From contig NZ_JAJNMP010000001.1 of assembly GCF_021044935.1 (NCBI RefSeq), positions 1,178,001 through 1,242,000 of the forward strand: DNA of 64,000 nt, read 5' to 3'. Position 1 is the first letter of the stretch; every line of letters starts with the position of its first letter. This DNA comes from Agromyces cavernae. Its GTDB lineage: Bacteria; Actinomycetota; Actinomycetes; Actinomycetales; Microbacteriaceae. The position numbers and the translations under genes were made by a program. Below, piece after piece: positions 9,617 through 19,600 of the stretch. The notes beneath the pieces were generated by a model. It made no database searches, had not been told where the DNA came from, and saw only the letters and a program-made list of their open reading frames with translations.

Positions 9617-10708
9617 ATGACGATCACACACGCCCCGGCCCCTGCAGCCGAGGTCAACGCAGCACTTCCCACCGAGGCGCCCGACCACGAACGGGTGCTC
9701 GTCACCCGCGGCCCTCGCTCGGGCCTCACGATCGTCGTGGCCGTGCATTCGACGCGGCTCGGCCAGGCCCTCGGCGGCGCACGCCTCTGGCGTTACGGCC
9801 ACTGGACCGACGCCCTCGCCGACGCCCTGCGCCTCTCGCAGGCGATGACCTTGAAGAACGCCGCGGCCGGTCTCGCACGCGGCGGCGGCAAGTCGGTCGT
9901 CGCGATCCCCGCGGGCGTCACGCTCGACGAGAACCAGAAGCGCGACGCGATGCTCGACCTCGGCGACGCCGTCGAGTCCCTCGGTGGCGCCTACATGACC
10001 GCCGAAGACGTCGGCACGAGCGCCGAGCTCATGGCCGTGGTGCACGAGCGCACCGAGCACGTCTGCGGCCTTCCGGCCGAGCAGGGCGGGGTCGGCGAGC
10101 CCGCCGACGCCACCGCCGCGGGCGTGCACGCCTCGATCATCGCCACCCTCGGCCACGTGTTCGGCTCGACCGACGCGACCGGCCGACACCTCGTCATCTC
10201 GGGCCTCGGCCAGGTGGGCGGTCGCCTCGCGCGCAGCCTCGCGGCCGCCGGCGCGCGATTGACCGTGACCGATGTCGCGGTCGACAAGCGTGCGCTCGCC
10301 GACGAGCTCGGCGCCACGTGGGTCGACCCGGCCGACGCGCACCGCGTCGATGCCGACGTGTTCGTGCCGTGCGGCCTCGGCGGCGTGCTGACGCCCGAAG
10401 TCGTCGACGAGCTCCGGGTGCGTGCCGTGGTCGGTGCAGCGAACAACCAGCTCGCCTCGCGAGACGTCGCACGACTCCTCACCGAGCGGCGCATCGTGTG
10501 GGCGCCCGACTTCGTCGCGAACGCCGGCGGGGTCATCTACCTCGATGTCGCGAGCGAACCCGACGCCGATCAGGCCGCGCTCGACGCGCGCATCGCGGGC
10601 ATCGGCGACACGGTCGCCTCGGTGCTGCGCGACGCCGAGCAGCGCGGTGCGACGACCCTCGAAGCCGCCGAGCGCCTCGCCCGCGCGCGCCTCGACGCCG
10701 CACGATGA
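9617..10708 (+). CDS. Glu/Leu/Phe/Val dehydrogenase family amino-acid dehydrogenase
   Basis: A 363-residue NAD(P)-dependent oxidative deaminase, probably acting on leucine, phenylalanine or valine. The substrate domain has KNAAAGLARGGGK with the catalytic lysine and YMTAEDVGTS with the conserved aspartate. The Rossmann domain begins at ISGLGQVGGRLA. The later GAANNQL motif contacts cofactor and substrate. The ATG at 9617 is preferred to an in-frame ATG at 9596 because GAGGAGA stands 7 bases before it. The length fits leucine and valine dehydrogenases rather than the longer glutamate dehydrogenases. The exact substrate cannot be fixed by eye. Confidence 0.9.
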   Translation: MTITHAPAPAAEVNAALPTEAPDHERVLVTRGPRSGLTIVVAVHSTRLGQALGGARLWRYGHWTDALADALRLSQAMTLKNAAAGLARGGGKSVVAIPAGVTLDENQKRDAMLDLGDAVESLGGAYMTAEDVGTSAELMAVVHERTEHVCGLPAEQGGVGEPADATAAGVHASIIATLGHVFGSTDATGRHLVISGLGQVGGRLARSLAAAGARLTVTDVAVDKRALADELGATWVDPADAHRVDADVFVPCGLGGVLTPEVVDELRVRAVVGAANNQLASRDVARLLTERRIVWAPDFVANAGGVIYLDVASEPDADQAALDARIAGIGDTVASVLRDAEQRGATTLEAAERLARARLDAAR

Positions 10709-10725
10709 GGGCCCGGCGCGGCCAG

Positions 10726-10731
10726 TAGGCT
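10726..10731 (+). promoter_or_regulatory. -10 box of a probable leaderless promoter
   Basis: TAGGCT, then CGTGCC, then the ATG at 10738: the 6-base gap places the transcription start on the start codon. There is no ribosome-binding site. Confidence 0.55.
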
Positions 10732-10737
10732 CGTGCC

Positions 10738-11997
10738 ATGACCTCCCCCGTTCCGTCACCCTCGTCCGCCCCTGCCCGGTACACACCCGAGGCCAGCCCG
10801 GCGCGACGCACGGTGGCGGTGCTGCTCTCCGCCGCGGCGGTCGCGCTGACCGCGCTCGCCGCGGCGGTGCTCGCGTTCTTCATCGGCAACGGGCAGGCGC
10901 CCACGGTGTTCGGGCAGGTCTTCGGGCACTTCGCGTTCACGGCCACGATCACCTGGGTGCTGCTCGTGGTCGCGAACGCACTCGGCGCGACGCGCGCGTG
11001 GTTCCTCGCCCTGCTCACAGGGTTCGCGTCGGCATGCCTCGCGGCGCTCATCGCGACGACGTTCACGGTGGGAGCCACATCGCGCAACCCCTTCTCGGGG
11101 GCGTTGTTCATCTTCGTGGTCAGCTCGCTCGTGAGCCTCAACCTGATCTTCATCATCGCGGTGATCCTCGCCGAGGTCTTCATCGCGCCGCGCGTGATGC
11201 GGGGCATCCTCGGTCACACGCCCGAGTGGCCGCCGCGCCGCATCGCGCTCGTGCGCATCCCCGCGTCGAATCTCGACGAGGGCGAGCTCACGCACTTCGA
11301 GCGCCGTCCCGTCGACCAGGAACTCGCCGACGAGCAGTGGGACAACTACTGCGCCGCGCTCGCGGCCGAAGGCTGGGAGACCCTCGAGATCGATGCCGCG
11401 CCCGAACTGGCCGACTCGGCGTTCGTCGAGGACACCGTCGTGATGTTCGGCGACCTCGCCGTGATCACGAGCCCGGGCGCCGAGTCGCGCAGGCCCGAGA
11501 CCGAGGCCGTCGAGCGCACGGTGCGCTCGATCGCGGGCATCACCGTCGAGCGCATCGAATCGCCGGGAACGCTCGAGGGCGGTGACGTGCTGAAGGTCGG
11601 GCCCGTCGTCTACGTCGGCGCGTCGTCGCGCACGAATGCCGAGGGCATCCGGCAGCTGCGCGAGCTGCTCACGCCGCACGGCTACCAGGTGGTCGCGGTG
11701 CCGATCACGAAGGCGCTGCACCTGAAGAGCGCGGCGACGGCATTGCCCGACGGCACGATCATCGGCGACCCCGCACTGCTCGACGTGACCAGCGTGTTCG
11801 CGACCTTCATGCCCGTGCCCGAGCCCGAGGGCGTGGCGGTCGTCGAACTCAGCCCCACGTCGCTCCTCATGTCGGCCTCGGCACCGCAGACGGCGGCGAT
11901 GCTGTCGGCGCTCGGCTACCGCGTCGTGACCGTCGACATCAGCGAGTTCGAGAAGCTCGAGGGCTGCGTCACGTGCCTGTCGGTGCGCGTGCGCTGA
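10738..11997 (+). CDS. Membrane-anchored dimethylargininase (DDAH)-like protein
   Basis: A 419-residue fusion. Residues 1-150 carry four membrane helices (about 26-48, 62-80, 86-110 and 120-150). Residues 163-419 match the guanidino-group hydrolase fold of dimethylarginine dimethylaminohydrolases: SAFVEDTVV (228-236), TSPGAESRR (244-252), TLEGGDVL (278-285), the histidine of LHLKSAATAL (His328) and the cysteine of the EGCVTCLSV tail (Cys413). The catalytic His and Cys are in place, so hydrolysis of dimethylarginine or a related guanidine to citrulline plus an amine is plausible. Four helices and a basic N-terminus suggest that the enzyme domain faces the cytoplasm. Classical DDAHs are soluble and about 255-285 residues, so the anchor is the unusual part. 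Confidence 0.85.
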   Translation: MTSPVPSPSSAPARYTPEASPARRTVAVLLSAAAVALTALAAAVLAFFIGNGQAPTVFGQVFGHFAFTATITWVLLVVANALGATRAWFLALLTGFASACLAALIATTFTVGATSRNPFSGALFIFVVSSLVSLNLIFIIAVILAEVFIAPRVMRGILGHTPEWPPRRIALVRIPASNLDEGELTHFERRPVDQELADEQWDNYCAALAAEGWETLEIDAAPELADSAFVEDTVVMFGDLAVITSPGAESRRPETEAVERTVRSIAGITVERIESPGTLEGGDVLKVGPVVYVGASSRTNAEGIRQLRELLTPHGYQVVAVPITKALHLKSAATALPDGTIIGDPALLDVTSVFATFMPVPEPEGVAVVELSPTSLLMSASAPQTAAMLSALGYRVVTVDISEFEKLEGCVTCLSVRVR

Positions 11998-11998
11998 C

Positions 11999-12081
11999 GG
12001 GTCGCGCTCGCCGAGTTGAAGGATGATCTGAGCGACTCGCCGGGGGCGACTCGGCGTGTCGCTCAGTTCATCCTGCGACCC
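11999..12081. terminator. Large inverted repeat between convergent genes
   Basis: A 16-base stem with one mismatch (12021-12036 against 12058-12073) has outer GGGTCGC/GCGACCC arms (11999-12005 and 12075-12081) and an inner hairpin. It separates the convergent DDAH-like gene and the leftward ABC operon, and probably terminates both. Confidence 0.75.
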
Positions 12082-12097
12082 GCGCCGGCGAAACCGA

Positions 12098-12790
12098 TCA
12101 GCGAGGGGCGCCGCGGTCGGGCGCGCGCACCCGGCCGTCGTGCAGTTCGAGCACGCGGTCGGCGCGGCTGACGAGTGCGGCGTCATGGGTCGTCACGACG
12201 GCCGAAACTCCGCGGGCGTGCACGAGTTCGCCGATGAGGTCCATGACGGTCGCGGCGGTGCCGCTGTCGAGCTGGCCGGTCGGCTCGTCGGCGAGCAGCA
12301 CCTGTGGGCGCGCGGCGAGCGCCCGCGCGATGCCGACGCGCTGCTGCTGACCGCCCGAGAGCTCGTAGGGGCGCTGTGCGGCGTGCGCCGCGAGGCCGAC
12401 GAGCTCGAGCGATTCGGCGACCCGCGCCTCGCGCTCGGCCGGGTCCATGCGTGCGAGCCGCAGCGGCACCTCGACGTTCTCGGCCGCCGACAGCACGGGG
12501 ATAAGTCCGAACGACTGGAACACATAGCCGAGCCGGTCGCGTCGCACGGTCGCGAGCGCGTCTTCGTCGAGCGTCGACAACTCGTCGTCGCCGAGCACCA
12601 CCCGGCCCGACGTGGGCCGATCGAGCCCGCCGAGCAGGTTCAGGAGCGTCGTCTTGCCGGCGCCCGAGCGGCCCGTGACGACGAGCAGCTCGCCCGGTCG
12701 CACCTCGAGCGACACGTCATCGACGGCATGCACGGCACCGCCGCGACCCTCGAACACCCGGCTCACGGATTCGGCGCGCAATGAGGTCAT
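12098..12790 (-). CDS. ABC transporter ATP-binding protein (MacB/LolD type)
   Basis: A 230-residue nucleotide-binding protein, the last gene of a leftward four-gene operon. It has the Walker A motif GRSGAGKTTLL, a Q-loop in the YVFQSFGL segment, the signature LSGGQQQRVGIARAL and Walker B LLADEPTGQLD, typical of LolCDE/MacB-type ATPases that drive FtsX-like permeases. The ATG at 12790 overlaps the stop of the preceding ATPase gene by 4 bases. It presumably energises one or both large permeases upstream. The cargo is unknown. This class often moves lipoproteins, peptides or signals across the envelope rather than importing nutrients. Confidence 0.93.
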   Translation of the reverse strand: MTSLRAESVSRVFEGRGGAVHAVDDVSLEVRPGELLVVTGRSGAGKTTLLNLLGGLDRPTSGRVVLGDDELSTLDEDALATVRRDRLGYVFQSFGLIPVLSAAENVEVPLRLARMDPAEREARVAESLELVGLAAHAAQRPYELSGGQQQRVGIARALAARPQVLLADEPTGQLDSGTAATVMDLIGELVHARGVSAVVTTHDAALVSRADRVLELHDGRVRAPDRGAPR

Positions 12791-13887
12791 CGTTCCTCCT
12801 CGGGTCCTGAATCGGCATCGGATGTCCCGGCCGCCGGTTCGGTGTCGGGTGTCGCGGCCGCGGCCGCGTTCTCGGGTCGGGAATCGGCATCGGATGTCCC
12901 GGCCGCCGGTTCGGCATCGGATGTCCCGGCCGCGTGCCGCGGGCGCCGCCTCGGCGTGTCGGAGGCCCCGGCCTGCGGGGTCGCCGAGTGGGGGACATCC
13001 GCTCGCCCCTCGTCACCCGGCCACACGCCGACGTGGTCGGGCTCGAGCGCGAGGCGGACCCGGTCGCGCAACTCGAGCGCCTGCACGAAGTCGTGCGGCA
13101 GCTGCAGCCGGCCGACGCGGTCGAGCACGGCGAACTCCTCGGCGATGTGCTGCTCCTGCCCGTGCTCGTCGACGCGGGTCGAGCGCAGCACCTCGGTCGA
13201 GGTGCGGCCGTCGCGGATCTGCACGGTGCGGCGCACATGACCCGACACTCCGGGGTCGTGCGTGACGATGAGCGTGGTCACCCCGAGCTCGAGGTTGACG
13301 CCGCGCATCGCCTCGAGCACGGCCGCCGACGTCGATTCGTCGAGCTCGCCGGTCGGTTCGTCGGCGAGCAGCACGAGGGGTTCGTTCGCGAGGGCGACGG
13401 CGATCGCGACGCGCTGCTGCTGCCCGCCCGACAGTTCGCCGGGTCGGCGGTCGCGCGCGTCGCCGACCTCGAGCAGGCCGAGCAGGTCGTCGATGCGGGC
13501 CGCCCGTGCCGCGCCGCGGCGACCGCCGGCGACGTTCATCGCGAGCGCGATGTTCTCGGCGGCCGTGAGGTAGGGGAGCAGGTTCCGCGAGGTCTGCTGC
13601 CACACGAAGCCCACGGTGCGGCGCCGATACGCGACGCGCTCGCGCGAGCCCATGGTGAGCAGGTCGTGGCCCGCGACGCGGGCGACACCCGCTGTGGCGG
13701 TGTCGAGACCCGAGAGGATGGTCAGCAGGGTCGACTTTCCCGAACCCGACGCGCCGACCACCGCGACCATCTCGCCCGCGTCGACACGCAGGTTCAGGCC
13801 CTGCAGCGCCTGCACTTCGACGCCATCGGCGGTGAAGATGCGAACGAGGTCGGTGCACAGGATGTGCGGTTCGGATGCGGTGGCCAT
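12787..13887 (-). CDS. ABC transporter ATP-binding protein with AbrB-like C-terminal domain and acidic repeat tail
   Basis: A 366-residue protein. Residues 1-230 are a MacB/LolD-type ATPase with Walker A GASGSGKSTLL, signature LSGGQQQRVAIAVAL and Walker B LLADEPTGELD. Residues of about 250-300 (EFAVLDRVGRLQLPHDF, then ALELRDRVRLALEPD) resemble the AbrB/SpoVT swapped-hairpin fold. The last 60 residues are a low-complexity tail with repeated AAGTSDA units, encoded by 34-bp direct repeats. The gene lies 3 bases after the large permease gene at 13891 and overlaps the next ATPase. The extra domain is not part of the transport cycle and may mediate dimerisation or regulation. Two ATPases for two permeases suggest either a heterodimer or two transporters. 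Confidence 0.9.
   Translation of the reverse strand: MATASEPHILCTDLVRIFTADGVEVQALQGLNLRVDAGEMVAVVGASGSGKSTLLTILSGLDTATAGVARVAGHDLLTMGSRERVAYRRRTVGFVWQQTSRNLLPYLTAAENIALAMNVAGGRRGAARAARIDDLLGLLEVGDARDRRPGELSGGQQQRVAIAVALANEPLVLLADEPTGELDESTSAAVLEAMRGVNLELGVTTLIVTHDPGVSGHVRRTVQIRDGRTSTEVLRSTRVDEHGQEQHIAEEFAVLDRVGRLQLPHDFVQALELRDRVRLALEPDHVGVWPGDEGRADVPHSATPQAGASDTPRRRPRHAAGTSDAEPAAGTSDADSRPENAAAAATPDTEPAAGTSDADSGPEEER
12809..12933. repeat. Direct repeats encoding the AAGTSDA tail
   Basis: An identical 34-base unit occurs at 12809-12842 and 12881-12914 (72-base period), and a shortened third copy of about 23 bases lies at 12911-12933. Each copy contains the CGGATGTC octamer. They encode the low-complexity C-terminus of the ATPase gene, where slippage would change tail length in frame. 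Confidence 0.85.
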
Positions 13888-13890
13888 GGT

Positions 13891-16692
13891 TCATCCTTCC
13901 TCTTCGGCGCGCAGCGCACGCGATGCGTTCACGTCGCCGCCGATGCGCGTCGCGAGCAGCACGGCGGCGGCCGTGACGAGCACGGCGCCCGCGAGCACCG
14001 CCGTGATGAGCCCGGGGTCGAAGACGACCGTGGGCTGCGCGTCCTCGCCGGTGAACGAGCGCAGGTCGACGCCCTGCAGCACGACGAACGGCAGCGCGGC
14101 GCCGAGCAGCGCGCCCGCGATGAGCGCGACGACGACGACGGGCCCGACCTCCCACGCGACGAGCGCACGCTCGCCGCGTCGGCGCAGGCCGAGGGTCGCC
14201 AGCAGTGGCAGCAGACGTTCGCGCGCCGGCCGCCCGACGACGAGCGTGAGCACGATCGCGAGGGCGGTGAGCAGGCTCGAGAGCACGATCGCAGCGATGA
14301 GCGCGACCATGAGGCCGCTCGTCGTCGAGACCGAGCGCAGGTCGTCGAGCAGCATCGACGGGGTCGTCACCGTCGCCTCAGGGCCTGCGATCTCGACGAG
14401 CGACGCGGTGACGGCGTCGGCATCGGCACCCGGCGCGAACCGCACGAGGACGGTGCGCGGCACGAACGAATCGGCGAACGAGTCGGCGTGCGAGCGGTCC
14501 ATGAGCACCCAGCTCGCGCGCGGCGAGTACGCGGTGCGGCCGTCGACGACCGCGAGCGCCTCGAACTCCTCGCCGTCGAGCTCGACGGTCTCGGCGCCCT
14601 CGATCGAGTCGGCGACGGACTGCGAGATCACGACGGGCACGGGACCCCCGCCGCCCTCGCGGAGCCCGTCCGGCAGCGGCGTCGCGCCGGCGCGCCCCGC
14701 CTGCACCCGCCGCATCTCGTCGGCGTCGACCACGATGAGCGTCGTCGTGCGCACGCGGCCGTCGATCTCGATCGTGCTTGGCGCGGTCGAGTACACCGGT
14801 GCGATCGCCTCGACGCCGGGCACGTCGGCGAACGCGGCCTGTTGCTCGAGTGTGAACGGCGTTCCGGTGACCGCCGCGTCGGCACCGACCCGGGCGTCGG
14901 CGGCGCGTGCGACACCGGTCTGCACGGTGCCGAGCAGGACCGCCGAGAACACCGCGACCGAGACGCCGACGACGACGGTGAGCACCGGCACGATGCCCGC
15001 CGAGGGGTCGCGCAGGGCCCTGGCCGAGCCGAGGAACGGCACGAGGTCGCGCCTCCGGGTCGTGCGGCGAACGAGGGCTGCGAGCGGCAGGGGGTAGAGC
15101 CGCAGCACGATGAGGCACACGAGCAGCGAGAGCAGCAGCGGCACGGCCGCGAGCAGCGGGTCGACGCCGACCTCGGCGGCCGACGTCGCGAGGCCGCGCC
15201 GCAGCAGCAGCGCCACCGCCGTGATCGCGATGATCGCCACCGCCGCCTCGGCGATCCACCGTCGACGGCCTCCACCGCGCACGCGCACATCGGCGCGAGC
15301 GCGCCGGAGGGGGCTGAGTGCGGGCACCGACGCGACGAGCAGCGCCGCGGGGGTGAGTGCGAACACCGCGGCGACGATCCACCCGGCGGGGCCTGCGTCG
15401 GCGGGCACGAGGAGCATTCCGAGGGCGCCGCCGACGAGCGCGGCGGGCAAGCCGATGACCAGGCCCTCGAACGCGAGGACGCCCCGGAGCGCGCCGTCGG
15501 ACGCGCCGCGGGCTGCGGCGAGCTCGAGCCCCGTGCGCCGCCGCTCGAACACCACGCGCGCACCGAGCAGGAGCACCGCCACCATGACGCCGATCGGGCC
15601 CGACGCGATCGTCGCGAGCACCGCATCGGTGGCGCCGGCCGCGAGCGCCGCCGACTCCAGCGCATCGTCGAGCCCGGTCGAGAACGTCACTTCGCCGACG
15701 GGCGAGAAGGCGAAGTCGCCGAAGCCCGTGCCGAGCGGGTACGCCTCGCTCGTGAATTCGTCGATCGCTGCCCGCAGCTCGGCGGATTCGTCGGCGCGCA
15801 CCCGATCGGCCAGCGTCGGGAACCATGAGTCCATCGTCGTTTGCGGCTGGGTCTGCACGTACGCGGCCCACGAGTTCGGGTCGGCGAACCCCGTACCCGT
15901 GATGCGCAGGTTCCCGTCGGCCGAGAACGCGACCGAGGGCTCGAGCGCGACGGGGACGTGGGTCCAGAACCCGTCGTCGGGGTCGACTGCGGCGAAGGTG
16001 CCGACGAGCCGGACCTCCTGGCGCTCGCCGCCGACGGGCACCGTGCGCACCTCATCGAGCTCCCAGGCCATCTCGGCGGCGACGGGATCGGCGAGCATGA
16101 TCTCGATCGGCTCATCGGTCGGCGCCGGTGCGGGCGGGCCGGTGAATCCACCCTCGATCACGGGTGGGGCCGGTGCGTCACCGATGAGCACCGCGGGCCA
16201 TTCGCCGCTCGTGAGCGTGACGTGCTCGCGCAGCCGAGGGTCGAACCCCGTGGACAGCTGGTACGAGATCGACCCGGGGGCCGCGCCTGCGGGCAGGGCA
16301 TCGGATGGGGCCGTGAACAGCACCGTCAGGGGGTCGCCGGTGACCGCGGCGAGCGGCTCGGGCATGCGGGCGCGGATGTCCGCCAGGTGCTCCTCCTGCC
16401 CGCCCCAGACCGCGTCGACGCCGTCGGGCAGGGTGGTCCCCGTCGCCGACGGGCCGAGCCCGGGCTGTGCGCGCGTGGAGTTGAGCACGTCGAGTTCGCG
16501 AGCCGGGAACTCGGCGAGCCGCTCGCCGAGGGCCGCGGTGTGCATCGCGGCGACGGCGCGCGGTACCGCGGTCGCGAGCAGTGCCCCGGCGAGGACGAGC
16601 AGGGCGAGCAGGATCGACGCGACCGGCGCCGCGAAGAACTGCCGTCGCATGAGCCCCGGCGACGAGAGGTGGGAGTGGTGTCGCGCGCTCAT
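13891..16692 (-). CDS. FtsX/MacB-family ABC transporter permease
   Basis: A 933-residue membrane protein starting at the ATG at 16692, which has AGGAGGAACG immediately upstream and overlaps the previous permease stop by 4 bases. The frame stays open far upstream to 17229, but that extension lies inside the other permease and is rejected. It has one N-terminal helix (about residues 20-45), a large extracytoplasmic domain of about 350 residues, then helix clusters around 390-560 and 790-930 enclosing a second outer domain. This duplicated FtsX-like layout is typical of large permeases in Gram-positive lipoprotein or antimicrobial-peptide ABC systems. It works with the two ATPases downstream. 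The substrate is not evident. Confidence 0.88.
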   Translation of the reverse strand: MSARHHSHLSSPGLMRRQFFAAPVASILLALLVLAGALLATAVPRAVAAMHTAALGERLAEFPARELDVLNSTRAQPGLGPSATGTTLPDGVDAVWGGQEEHLADIRARMPEPLAAVTGDPLTVLFTAPSDALPAGAAPGSISYQLSTGFDPRLREHVTLTSGEWPAVLIGDAPAPPVIEGGFTGPPAPAPTDEPIEIMLADPVAAEMAWELDEVRTVPVGGERQEVRLVGTFAAVDPDDGFWTHVPVALEPSVAFSADGNLRITGTGFADPNSWAAYVQTQPQTTMDSWFPTLADRVRADESAELRAAIDEFTSEAYPLGTGFGDFAFSPVGEVTFSTGLDDALESAALAAGATDAVLATIASGPIGVMVAVLLLGARVVFERRRTGLELAAARGASDGALRGVLAFEGLVIGLPAALVGGALGMLLVPADAGPAGWIVAAVFALTPAALLVASVPALSPLRRARADVRVRGGGRRRWIAEAAVAIIAITAVALLLRRGLATSAAEVGVDPLLAAVPLLLSLLVCLIVLRLYPLPLAALVRRTTRRRDLVPFLGSARALRDPSAGIVPVLTVVVGVSVAVFSAVLLGTVQTGVARAADARVGADAAVTGTPFTLEQQAAFADVPGVEAIAPVYSTAPSTIEIDGRVRTTTLIVVDADEMRRVQAGRAGATPLPDGLREGGGGPVPVVISQSVADSIEGAETVELDGEEFEALAVVDGRTAYSPRASWVLMDRSHADSFADSFVPRTVLVRFAPGADADAVTASLVEIAGPEATVTTPSMLLDDLRSVSTTSGLMVALIAAIVLSSLLTALAIVLTLVVGRPARERLLPLLATLGLRRRGERALVAWEVGPVVVVALIAGALLGAALPFVVLQGVDLRSFTGEDAQPTVVFDPGLITAVLAGAVLVTAAAVLLATRIGGDVNASRALRAEEEG

Positions 16693-19600
16693 CGTTCCTC
16701 CTGCCTGAGGCCGGGGCGGGCGGCGAGTCGCCGCACCGAGCGGGCGGCGAACACGATGACGACTGCGGCGAGCACCACGAACCCTGCGAGCACGGCGAGC
16801 CACGGCCCCCACCCGATCGCGAACGGCGCCACGACCGAGGACGGGGTGCCGGCGACCGCGGCGTGCGCGAGTTCCCGCGCGGTGACGAGGGCCGTCGCGA
16901 CGCCGATGGCGCCTCCGATGGCGATGGCGGTGCCGACCGTCACGGCGAGTTCGGCCGCTCTCGAACGCGATTGGGTGCGTGCGGGGACCCCGAGTGCGCG
17001 CAGCACGACGACCTCGCCGAATCGCGCCGAGCCGAGTGCGCTCGCGAGCGCGACGAGCGCGATCAGCGCCAGGGCGAGCGCACCGGCACATCCCACCCAC
17101 AAGGCGGTGACGGCGGGGCCGATCAGGGTCGCCGACGACACGTCGGCGCGCGTCGTCGCCGACAGCGCCGTGCGCCGGTCGGCTTCGAGTGTGCTCGCGA
17201 CGCGATCGGGGTCGGATGTCGCGAGCCACCGTTCCCCGAACGCCGGCACGCCGCTGCCCTCGTCGAAGGCCGCACGGCTCAGCGCCCCGAGGTCCACGAA
17301 CACGGCGTTCGTGCCTGCCGTCGGCACGACGGGCACCGTGCCGGCGACGACGGCCTCGAGCTCGGCACCGCCCGTGACGACGCGGAAGGCGAACCGGTCG
17401 CCGACCTCGGCCGAGATGCGCGTGGCGAGCTCATCGGCGAGCACGACGGGCAGCGGGTCGCTGCCACCGGTCGTCAGCTTCGCACGGGCCTCGGGCTCGG
17501 TCGACGAGAGCGCGACCGGGCTGTCGACGGCGAGGTCGGTCGCGACGCCGTCGTCGGACGTGCCGTCGACCGCGGTGCCGTGGACCGCGATGCCGTCGAA
17601 CTCGACGCGCACGTCATCGGCCCCCGGGGCGCCCACGAGCGACGCCTGCAGGCCGATGAGGCGCAGCCCCGAGGCATCCGGCAGCTCGGACTCGACCGTG
17701 CCCGTGCCCGCGGCGATCTCGATCTCGCCCGCGGGCAGGCGCGTCGCGGCGCCGTCTGAGGTGAGCACCCAGGTCGACACCGCAACCCGCCCGCCGGTAC
17801 CGGCCGGTGCCTGCACGGTGACGTCGACGGCGAGTCTCGACGCACCCTCGGGAAGTGCGGCGCCCGCCGCCGCCGACGACGCCGCGAGCGGGTCGCCGAC
17901 GGCATCGGCGCCGGTGCCGGGCGCCGCCTGCGCGAGCTCGCCGACCGGCGCCGCGACGAGCGTGGCCGGATCGGAGCCGAGCCGGATCTCGCCGCGGAAC
18001 ACCGGGGCGTCGGCCGTGATGGCGTCGTCCTCGGCGAACGGATCGGTGACGGCGAGCGGGTCGGGACCGCGCACGAGGTCGCGGCCGGCGAACGCCACTC
18101 GCACCTCGCCGCCAGCGGTGAGCGCCGACATCTGGCGGTCGACCGCCTGCCACGCGCCCGCGAAGGCCGCGGTGAGGGTGAGGCCGGCGACCGCGAGCAT
18201 CGTCACGAACGACGCCGACGCGTAGAGCGCCGCGCGCCGCGCGAGCTGGCGCATCGGCAGCGCGGGCACGAGGGCCGGTCGGCTCGCCGCGAGGCGTTCG
18301 AGCACCGCGCCGACCGGCCCGGTCAGGCCGAGCGCGAGCAGAGAGAGGGCGAGCAGCACGAGCACGGGCGCGAGCACGGCCACCGGATCGACGTCGACCC
18401 CGCCCGACGCGCTCGTCACGAGCGGCGACCCGTAGAGCCGGAACTGCCACAGCGCGATCGCCGCGGCGACCGCGATCAGCAGCGCGCCTCCGGCGACCGC
18501 GGTGCGCGGTGCGCGGCCGACCTCGTCGCCGGAGCCGCGCACGACGGGCCGCCGCGCGTCGATGAAGGCGCGGCCTGCGACGATCACGACCGCAGCCAGC
18601 ACGGTGACGGATGCCACGAGCCACGCGATGCCCGGGTCGCGGGCCTCCCCGGGGCGGGTGAGCGCCAGCGCCGCCTCAGCGACGAGCACTCCGATGATCG
18701 CGGCGGGCGCGCCGACGACGAGCACCTCGAGGGCGGTCTCGCCGGCAAGGCGCTGGGCCGAGGCGCCGCGCGCGCGAAGCAGCGTCGTCTCGGACCGCCG
18801 GGCCGCGCCGAGCAGTGTTGCGAGTCGGGTGATCGCGGCGAGGCCCGCGAACGCGAGCACGAGCACGGGGAGCGGCGCGACGGCGCGCACGGCGCCGATG
18901 CCTGCGAGCAGGCGCGTGAGGGTTGCGCCGAGGTCGCCCGTCGCGCCGAGTCCGCTCGACCCGAGCTCGGGCCGGTCGCGCAGCGCGGGCTCGACGTTCG
19001 GCAGGGTCGCACGCAGCGCCGCGGCCAGGTCTGGCGTCAGCTTCGCCGTGTCGGGCAGGGCGGTCCAGCGCACGACGACCGCGGCCGGGACATCCGTCAT
19101 CGCGTCCTCTTCGACGACGAACGGCCCCGCAGCGCCCTCGACCGCACCCGTCGCGACGATCGGCTCCCCGAACCAGGCCGGATCGTTCGGGTCGGCCGGC
19201 AGCCAGGTGCCGACGACGAGCAGGCGGCGTGCCTCGTCGCCGTCGAGGGTGACGAGGTCGCCCATGGCGAGTCCGAGGTCGGCAGCGGCGCCGGCGTGCA
19301 GGGTCGCCGCGCGAGCGCCCTCGGCGTCGGCCGCGGCGATCGAGTCAGGGGCGTCGGCCCACGCACCGTCGACGAGTTCGGCACGGTCGGGAAGGGCCGG
19401 GTCGGCGAGAAGCACGGCGCCGAACGGCTCCCCGTCGCCAGCCGTGCCGACCGTGGCGGCGAGGGGGGCCGTCTCGACACTGCGGCTCCACGCGGCGCCG
19501 TTCGGCACGAGCATGCGGTCGAGCACGGCGGCCGCGGCCGCGGCCTGGGCGTCGGGGTCGTCGGCGAGCCGGATCTGCCAGCGAGCCGCGCCGTCGGTGC

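Noticed and set aside
12934..15828. Very long open frame on the plus strand across the permease and ATPase genes
   Set aside because: It is the antisense shadow of leftward genes in GC-rich DNA; its translation is Arg/His/Glu-biased with no domain, while the minus-strand genes have Walker motifs, helices and ribosome-binding sites.
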